This document shows positions 58,221-64,000 of a stretch of DNA of 64,000 bases, piece by piece. The notes beneath the pieces are model-generated. The model was not told where the DNA came from, ran no database searches, and saw only the letters and a program-made list of their open reading frames with translations. This DNA comes from Chloroflexota bacterium (GTDB taxonomy: Bacteria > Chloroflexota > Anaerolineae > 4572-78 > J111), in assembly GCA_016860845.1 (NCBI GenBank), contig BOKF01000002.1, forward strand, positions 186,001 to 250,000. The letters run 5' to 3'. How positions within the stretch are numbered: position 1 is the first letter of the stretch; every line of letters begins with the position of its first letter. Made by a program: the position numbers and the translations under genes.

Positions 58221-60803
58221 ATGAACGCTATTTATCTGGCGCTGGTGCTGATTTCGGCGGCAGCGTTGGCCTTTCAAGTAACGCTGACCCGCTTCTTTGC
58301 CCTGGCCCAGGGACATCATCTGGCTTTCATGGCTGTCAGCCTGGCTCTGCTGGGCGCAGGCGCCAGCGGGACTTTTCTCTCCCTCAAGCCGCCAGCAGCA
58401 AGCGGCTGGCAGCGGACTTTAACCACCGGCGCGGCCCTCTTTACCCTTTCCCAACCCGCCGCCTACCTGGCAATCAACTACCTGCCCTTCGACGCCTACC
58501 GGCTGGCCCTGGAACGCAGCCAACTGGTCTGGCTGGCGCTTTATTACCTCGCCCTGACGACTCCCTTTTTCTTTAGCGGTCTGGTTGTTGGCGCAACCCT
58601 GGCCGCCCGGCCGGAACGGGCCGGTTCCCTCTACGCCGCCAACCTGCTCGGTTCTGGCCTGGGGCCACCCCTGGCCCTGGTTTCATTAGCAACTGTGGGC
58701 GGACCGGGAACCGTCTTTTTTTGTGTGCTCCTGGGCTGGCTGGCGACAGTAACCTGTCAGGGGTCAGGTTTCGGGGGACAAGGACTGGAGATTGAACAAT
58801 GGCCGGCAAATACCAAGCAGTTAAATCCTGAGCGCATTTCGACGCTTTTCGCCTCACGTATCACGTATCACGTATCACGTTTCATCCTTTACCCCGCTAT
58901 CACAATCCTCCTGCTCGTTCTCACCTTTTATTCGCCGCCATTCTTCGACGTGCGGCTGACGCCTTACAAGTCTCTTTCTCAAGCCTTGCTCTATCCTGGT
59001 AGTGAGATCATCTTTCAGCAATGGAACGCCTTTTCTCGTGTAGATGTCATCCGCAGCGCCGGCGTTCGCTCCGCCCCCGGTTTAAGTTTTGCCTACTCCG
59101 GTGAGCTGCCCCCGCAACTGGGTCTGCTGGTGGATGGCGACAATTTGTCGCCCATAACCCGGCCCACCCAGCCAACCTTTACTCCCTACCTGCCGCTGGC
59201 CCTGGCATTTGAATTACGCCCCGCGGCCGACACACTCATTTTGGAGCCGGGTGGTGGATTGGCCGTATTAACTGCCTTGCAAGGTGGCGCTGGCACAGTA
59301 ACAGTGGTTCAGAGCAACCACACGGTCTTGGAAGCGCTCAATCACAATTTTGCCGGTGAAGCCGGCAACATTTACGGCGATCCTCGTGTTACCTTAGTGA
59401 TTGACGAGCCGCGCAGCTTTCTGCGCCGCACCGACCGGCAATTTGACCTGATTATCTGGCCGCTAACCGACAGTTTCCGGCCTGTCACCGCCGGAGCCTA
59501 TACTTTGAATGAGGATTACCGCTACACTGTCAAATCCTTTGCCGACGCGCTGGATCATCTTTCGCCCAACGGCCTGTTAGTGGTTGAACGCTGGCTGCAG
59601 CTCCCCCCCAGCGAGAGCTTGAGATTGTGGGGCACGGCTATCGCGGCGCTGCAACAGTATAATGACCGCAGACCGCCGGCCGCTGACCGCCGACAAGAAC
59701 AGCAGTTGCTGGCGTTGCGCACCTTGCAAACGTCACTGATCGGGGTCGCTCGCTCGCCTCTTTCGGGAGAAGATTTAACCCGGATTCGCCAATTCAGCGA
59801 ACAACGCCAATTCGATCTGATCTGGCTGCCCGATCTGCACCCCGAAGAAACCAATCATTTCAGCATTGTTCCCGGAGACCCCTATCACCACACTTTTGCC
59901 GAGTTGCTGCGCACCCCGGACCCGGCAGGCTTCTTTACCGCTTATCCCTATGCCGTTGCCCCTCCCACCGACGACCACCCTTTCTTTTTTCACTTCTTCA
60001 AGTGGCAGCAAATCCCCGAAATTTTACAATCACTGGGCTGGAGCTGGCAGCCCTTTGGCGGGAGCGGCTACCTGGTGCTGGTGGTTTTGCTGGCGCTGGT
60101 GATTCTCTTGTCTGCCGGGTTGATTCTACTACCGCTGCTGTGGAAAAAGGATGAAGACAGAGCCCCCTGGCGGGGGCAGGTGATGAAGGCGGAAGAAAGA
60201 AAAATTTCATCCCTCATCCCTCATCCTTCATCCTTCTTTTTGTACTTCGCTCTGCTCGGCCTGGGGTTTCTATTCGTGGAAATTCCGCTCTTACAGCGTT
60301 TTATCCTGTACCTGGGACAGCCTGCCTACGCATTTGCTGCTGTCACTTCGGCCCTGCTGGTAGCGGCAGGAATTGGCAGTGGTTATCTCTCGCCCAGATT
60401 ACCCTTACGGCTGGCGCTGCCGCTGATCACGCTGCTGGTCATTAGCTATCCCTTTTTGCTGCCGCCTTTGTTCGACGCCACCCTCAGGTTTCCTTTTGCC
60501 GGGCGCGTTGCCATTACTGCTATCGCTCTCTTTCCGTTGGGAATGCTGTTGGGCATTCCCTTTCCGGGCGGGCTGCGCCGGGTCGCCCAGGAGTCGCCGG
60601 GGCTAATCCCCTGGCTCTGGGCCGTGAACGGCTGCGCCTCGGTTATCAGCGCCGTACTGGCGGCGATGCTGGCTTTAACCTGGGGCTTTTCGGTGGTACT
60701 GTGGGGGGCGGCGCTGGCTTATGGTCTGGCCGGGTTCGTTATCCTCCCAGGAGTAAGGGGACGGGTGTTGGGGGCCAGCCAGCCTTTATCCCCTGACCCG
60801 TGA
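58221..60803 (+). CDS. Spermidine-synthase-like integral membrane protein
   Basis: The 860-residue protein has an N-terminal membrane part of about six to seven helices, a central spermidine-synthase-like Rossmann domain (about 330-600; LILEPGGGLAVLTAL, DLIIWPL), and a second membrane part at about 610-850. In this family the fused domain often lacks true aminopropyltransferase residues, so the activity is uncertain. Three segments are encoded by repeat-word DNA: about 58855-58880 (cacgtatcacg), about 59662-59697 (accgccgaccgc) and about 60205-60235 (ctcatccctcatcc). ATG 58221 has only a weak ribosome site. A link to polyamine metabolism is inferred. Confidence 0.82.
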   Translation: MNAIYLALVLISAAALAFQVTLTRFFALAQGHHLAFMAVSLALLGAGASGTFLSLKPPAASGWQRTLTTGAALFTLSQPAAYLAINYLPFDAYRLALERSQLVWLALYYLALTTPFFFSGLVVGATLAARPERAGSLYAANLLGSGLGPPLALVSLATVGGPGTVFFCVLLGWLATVTCQGSGFGGQGLEIEQWPANTKQLNPERISTLFASRITYHVSRFILYPAITILLLVLTFYSPPFFDVRLTPYKSLSQALLYPGSEIIFQQWNAFSRVDVIRSAGVRSAPGLSFAYSGELPPQLGLLVDGDNLSPITRPTQPTFTPYLPLALAFELRPAADTLILEPGGGLAVLTALQGGAGTVTVVQSNHTVLEALNHNFAGEAGNIYGDPRVTLVIDEPRSFLRRTDRQFDLIIWPLTDSFRPVTAGAYTLNEDYRYTVKSFADALDHLSPNGLLVVERWLQLPPSESLRLWGTAIAALQQYNDRRPPAADRRQEQQLLALRTLQTSLIGVARSPLSGEDLTRIRQFSEQRQFDLIWLPDLHPEETNHFSIVPGDPYHHTFAELLRTPDPAGFFTAYPYAVAPPTDDHPFFFHFFKWQQIPEILQSLGWSWQPFGGSGYLVLVVLLALVILLSAGLILLPLLWKKDEDRAPWRGQVMKAEERKISSLIPHPSSFFLYFALLGLGFLFVEIPLLQRFILYLGQPAYAFAAVTSALLVAAGIGSGYLSPRLPLRLALPLITLLVISYPFLLPPLFDATLRFPFAGRVAITAIALFPLGMLLGIPFPGGLRRVAQESPGLIPWLWAVNGCASVISAVLAAMLALTWGFSVVLWGAALAYGLAGFVILPGVRGRVLGASQPLSPDP

Positions 60804-60815
60804 CCCCGCTTCCTA

Positions 60816-61667
60816 TCACTCACTACGAGTGAGCGGCACAAACCTGACCCCACCCCAATTGGTGCGGATGACCTCGTCCCCTTGGCGCTCCAACAACCAT
60901 AAGCTCTGGTAGCCACCCGGCGGGCCAATAGGAATGACCATTTTGCCGCCATCGGCCAGTTGGTTGACCAGGGGTTGGGGTACGTGATCCGGCGCGGCTG
61001 TAACGATGATAGCTTCAAAAGGGGCGTATTCTTCCCAGCCTCCATAGCCGTCAGCCTGTTTCGCTGTAATCTGTTTGTAACCGAGCTGCTTAAAAGTATC
61101 CTGGGCGCGCTGGGCTAATTCGGGGATAATTTCGATGGTGTAAACATGGTCGGTCAACTGGGCCAGAATCGCGGCCTGATAGCCAGAACCGGTGCCAATC
61201 TCTAACACCTTTTCGCCGGGCTGGATGTCGGCCAGTTCCGTCATCACGGCGACAATATAGGGCTGAGAGATGGTCTGCCCGAAACCAATCGGCAAGGGGT
61301 AGTCGCTATAAGCTGAGGAGAGATAATCAGTGGTAACGAATTTGTGCCGGGGCACTTCAGACATCGCCGCCAGAACCGCTTCGTTAGAGATGTCGCGCCC
61401 GCGCAGTTGCTGTTCGACCATGCGTTGGCGCACCTCGGCATAGGGATCAGAGGCAGGGGTCTCAGCTAACGTGCCGGGAGGAGAGGGGACGGGTGTGGAT
61501 AGAGTAATCTCGGCTGGCGTTGCCGTTTCGCCGGGAGTTGACGGCGCACAGCCCAGGCTGCCCGTCAACAAAATTAGAATCGAACCCAGTATGATATTCA
61601 GGCCACAATGAAGGCCAGGCTTTTGGGGGAAGAAATTTTTGAATTCACCCAGCCTATGAGCTTTCAT
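60816..61667 (-). CDS. pcm: Protein-L-isoaspartate O-methyltransferase, lipoprotein form
   Basis: PCMT repairs isoaspartyl residues with SAM. The catalytic domain (about 75-283) shows MVEQQLRGRDI, VPRHKFV, AYSDYPLPIGFGQTISQPYIVA, VLEIGTGSGYQAAIL and the C-terminal WGGVRFVPL. It is preceded by a basic/hydrophobic signal with a lipobox-like GSLGC (Cys40) and a Thr/Pro-rich linker (about 41-72). The product may be exported and lipid-anchored, which is odd for a SAM enzyme. The ATG at 61667 has AAGG abutting it, so the exact start, and therefore the signal, should be treated with care. Convergent with the upstream gene by a 12-nt gap. Confidence 0.88.
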   Translation of the reverse strand: MKAHRLGEFKNFFPQKPGLHCGLNIILGSILILLTGSLGCAPSTPGETATPAEITLSTPVPSPPGTLAETPASDPYAEVRQRMVEQQLRGRDISNEAVLAAMSEVPRHKFVTTDYLSSAYSDYPLPIGFGQTISQPYIVAVMTELADIQPGEKVLEIGTGSGYQAAILAQLTDHVYTIEIIPELAQRAQDTFKQLGYKQITAKQADGYGGWEEYAPFEAIIVTAAPDHVPQPLVNQLADGGKMVIPIGPPGGYQSLWLLERQGDEVIRTNWGGVRFVPLTRSE

Positions 61668-61719
61668 CCTTAATCAGCCCCAGCTATCCACCGAGTTCTT
61701 TTACCCCAAACCCGGCTGA

Positions 61720-63324
61720 TTACCACCCCACCGCCACGCCATCACCCCGTTTATCGCTGCCAGCCACATAGACCCCCTCGTCGAGCCGCCAGATGATCTG
61801 GCCCCGGCCAAAATCGCCCCGCTTTACCCCGATTTCCACCTGGTGTCCTCGCACGGCCAGGGCCTGCAGAACATACTCTGGGGTGTCAAGTTCAAACCCG
61901 ACTTTCAAGCCACTGGCGACCCGCCAGCGAGGTGCATCGAGCACCGCCTGCGGGTTCAAGCCGTAATCCACCGTACCGGTCACCACCTGGACATGCCCCT
62001 GCGGCTGCATGTGCCCACCCATCACCCCAAAGGGGCCGACCGGCTGGCCGGCGCGAGTCAAAAAGGCCGGAATGATGGTATGATAGGGCCGCTTGCCCCC
62101 TGCCGCCTCGTTGGGATGGCCTGCTTCCAGGGTAAAACACGCGCCCCGATCATGCAGAGCGATGCCGGTTCCCGGCACGACCAGGCCGCTGCCAAACCCC
62201 TCGTAGTTCGATTGAATATAGCTGACCATCATGCCATCACGGTCGGCGGTGCAGAGGTAAACCGTGCCGCCACGTGGCGGAGCGCCCGGTTCGGGGACGC
62301 GGGCCTGCGGGCCAATCAGTTCTCGCCGGGCGGCAATATAGATCGAGTCGAGCAGGCCGGTCATCGGTACATCAACCTGCTCCGGGTCGGCAATGTAGCG
62401 CTGGGCGTCGGCAAAAGCCAGCTTCATGGCCTCGATTTGCAGGTGAAGCGAGGCTTCGCTGCCGTGAGGCTGGCTGGCCAGGTCGGTCCCGTCCAATATC
62501 GCCAGGGCAATGAGCGCGGCCAGCCCCTGTCCATTCGGCGGTATCTCCCAGACTTCGTAGTCTCGATAGCCAGCCCTGATAGGTTCAACCCAGTGACTCT
62601 GGTGAGCCGCCAAATCACCGGCGCTGAGCAAGCCGCCGCTGGTGCGGGCAAACTGGACAATTTTAGCCGCCAGTTCGCCTTCATAAAAATCTCGGACCCC
62701 CCGTGTTGCCAGCGCGCGCAGCGTTTGCGCATGAGCTGGACTGGTCCAACGCTCGCCCGCCTGAGGCGCTCGCCCGTTGCGGGTAAAGATTTCAGCCCAA
62801 TGACTGAAGGCCGGATCACGTAGAGATAAATAGTGGCCGGCGGCCCTGCTCCAATTTCGGGCCACAATCGGCGTCACCCCAAACCCTTCTTCGGCGTAGG
62901 TGATGGCCGGGGCCATAATTTCGGCCAGGGATAAACGGCCAAAGCGCTGGTGCAGGTCGTCCCAACCCGCCGGCCCGCCGGGCACAGTGACCGGCAGCCA
63001 GCCATCTTCGGGCATCCGGGTATATCCCTGGGCGCGAATCGCTTCAGCCCGGAGGGCGGCCGGAGCGCGGCCGGAGGCGTTCAGGCCATGCAGTCGAGTT
63101 CCATCCCAGATCAGGGCAAAAGCATCACCGCCAATCCCGTTGGAGGTCGGTTCGACAACGGTCAGAGTCACTGCTGCAGCCAGGGCGGCATCAACGGCGT
63201 TTCCGCCACGTTGGAGGATGGTCAGGCCAGCCTGCGCTGCCAGGGGCTGGCTGGTCGCCACCAGACCGTTACAGGCAAAGAGAGGCATGCGTTGGGAGGA
63301 AAAGGGGTAAGTTTGGAAGTCCAT
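61720..63324 (-). CDS. ggt: Gamma-glutamyltransferase family hydrolase
   Basis: This Ntn-type enzyme hydrolyses or transfers gamma-glutamyl groups. The chain of 535 residues has NGLVATSQPLAAQAGLTILQRGGNAVDAALAAA at the start and the self-cleaving nucleophile Thr354 in RGGTVYLCTAD. The small-subunit glycine-rich segment GGKRPYHTIIPAF and the end GGHMQPQGHVQVV are as in the family. No signal peptide is present, which points to a cytoplasmic GGT-like protein. ATG 63324 is used; a TTG lies 6 nt before it. Ribosome site weak. The substrate could be a gamma-glutamyl peptide other than glutathione. Confidence 0.93.
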   Translation of the reverse strand: MDFQTYPFSSQRMPLFACNGLVATSQPLAAQAGLTILQRGGNAVDAALAAAVTLTVVEPTSNGIGGDAFALIWDGTRLHGLNASGRAPAALRAEAIRAQGYTRMPEDGWLPVTVPGGPAGWDDLHQRFGRLSLAEIMAPAITYAEEGFGVTPIVARNWSRAAGHYLSLRDPAFSHWAEIFTRNGRAPQAGERWTSPAHAQTLRALATRGVRDFYEGELAAKIVQFARTSGGLLSAGDLAAHQSHWVEPIRAGYRDYEVWEIPPNGQGLAALIALAILDGTDLASQPHGSEASLHLQIEAMKLAFADAQRYIADPEQVDVPMTGLLDSIYIAARRELIGPQARVPEPGAPPRGGTVYLCTADRDGMMVSYIQSNYEGFGSGLVVPGTGIALHDRGACFTLEAGHPNEAAGGKRPYHTIIPAFLTRAGQPVGPFGVMGGHMQPQGHVQVVTGTVDYGLNPQAVLDAPRWRVASGLKVGFELDTPEYVLQALAVRGHQVEIGVKRGDFGRGQIIWRLDEGVYVAGSDKRGDGVAVGW

Positions 63325-63333
63325 AGTCAATCC

Positions 63334-63403
63334 GAATTAATTGTGAATTGTAAATTATTAATTTTGAACGGTTCTCTTTCTCATTCGCAATTCACAATTC
63401 ATC
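63334..63403. repeat. Hairpin of gaattaattgtgaattg/caattcacaattcat words
   Basis: AT-rich complementary words, degenerate and tandem on each side, fill the gap between the TolB-like gene and the gamma-glutamyltransferase gene. Confidence 0.6.
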
Positions 63404-63422
63404 ATTCATTATTCACAATTTT

Positions 63423-64000
63423 CTAGCGTACCCACACCGGGTCCCAATCATTGTATGGATTATCCGAGAGGCTCCTCAAATTTCTGGTAGAGAGATCAAT
63501 CATCCAAATTTGGCGGGTCTTGTTGAAGCCCATATCGGACCAAAAGGCGATTTTAGTCCCATCCGGTGACCAGGTAGGGTGTTTGTCAAAATTATCGGTA
63601 TTTACCGTCAAACGCTCGACGGCGCTGCCATCCAGATTCAGCATATAAATATCGCCGTTACCCGTCTCTTCGGAGACATAAGCGACGCGATTATCCACCG
63701 GCGACCAGGCAGCGTCATATTCGGGCTTGCCGGTACTGGTCACCCGCAACTCTTGACCGGTGATCAAGTTAGCCCGCCACAGATCGAGCTGGCCTTCGCC
63801 CCGGACCACCACTCTTTCTTGTTTGTTGGTCGAAAAAGGCAGGTCGGCTTCCAATTGGGCGTAGAGTGAGGTGTCGTCCAGGGGAAGCTGGTTAGAGCCA
63901 TCAGCCTCCATGCGATAAATTTGGACATAACCGGCCCGATCGGTTTTGAAGAGAATTTTTCCCTTGAGCTGCTCAAGAGTCAGGGGGCCAGGCCCGGCCG
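63423..64000 (-). CDS. TolB-like/PD40 beta-propeller protein, C-terminal part (cut by window end)
   Basis: The frame is open to the right edge, so the gene starts beyond 64000. Propeller blades are visible: LKGKILFKTDRAGYVQIYRM, YDAAWSPVDNRVAYVSEE, GNGDIYMLNLDGS, HPTWSPDGTKIAFWSD and the last QIWMIDLSTRNLRSLSDN. The DNxPW-like repeat pattern is that of TolB-type WD40-like domains. The whole protein may be a kinase-propeller or a secreted binding protein; only this domain can be seen. It ends at TAG 63423. Confidence 0.85.
   Translation of the reverse strand, partial: AGPGPLTLEQLKGKILFKTDRAGYVQIYRMEADGSNQLPLDDTSLYAQLEADLPFSTNKQERVVVRGEGQLDLWRANLITGQELRVTSTGKPEYDAAWSPVDNRVAYVSEETGNGDIYMLNLDGSAVERLTVNTDNFDKHPTWSPDGTKIAFWSDMGFNKTRQIWMIDLSTRNLRSLSDNPYNDWDPVWVR

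Overview
The window looks like chromosomal DNA of a member of the Chloroflexota (Anaerolineae-like). This is an inference from gene content and repeat style: a BTAD/AAA/TPR regulator, a complete CbiMNQO cobalt importer, a DmsABC-type molybdoenzyme with an FmdE-like neighbour, and intergenic hairpins built from short degenerate repeat words. No rRNA, tRNA, CRISPR array, transposase or phage gene was found.

Left part (1-27.6 kb), almost all on the minus strand. Read in the direction of transcription it holds: a large BTAD regulator (24619-27606); sufE; a ChlI/ChlD-type AAA+ and VWA chelatase pair; a cobalamin riboswitch with an attenuator in front of cbiM-cbiN-cbiQ-cbiO and a CDF metal exporter (17439-21401); an attenuated leader in front of cysK-cysE-metY-metX-metW (11867-17022); a second cobalamin riboswitch and terminator in front of a metallophosphoesterase; and a corrin-ring operon cbiX-cobH-cbiD-cobL-cobI-cobM/cbiG-cobJ/sirC-cobA (445-10500). 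These genes together import cobalt, make sulfur amino acids and build the corrin ring by the early-cobalt route. Precorrin-6A reductase (CbiJ/CobK), CbiA and the large chelatase subunit (CobN/ChlH) are not in the window.

Middle part (27.8-40 kb). A ParB-like nuclease-domain protein, an unknown acidic protein coupled to threonine ammonia-lyase, an orphan NarL-type response regulator, an iron-type ABC importer whose binding protein carries an N-terminal LysM domain, a histidine kinase/response regulator pair, and two NAD(P)-dependent dehydrogenases.

Respiratory island (40.2-46.0 kb, plus strand). A TorD-like chaperone behind a perfect CRP-type palindrome, a Tat-exported molybdopterin catalytic subunit, a four-cluster ferredoxin subunit, a DmsC-like anchor, an FmdE-like protein and MobB.

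Right part (46.2-64 kb). A DUF4864-type lipoprotein; a five-gene run of two esterases, two different ATP-grasp ligases and an S9 peptidase (46945-53213), the best candidate for an undescribed pathway; a Trk potassium system; a SecD-P1-like membrane-anchored protein; 6-phosphogluconate dehydrogenase; a spermidine-synthase-like membrane protein; a lipoprotein form of isoaspartate methyltransferase; gamma-glutamyltransferase; and a TolB-like propeller protein cut by the window end.

A recurring theme is short-word repeats. Most intergenic gaps hold a hairpin whose arms are degenerate tandem words, and the same words appear in frame inside several genes at linkers or termini.
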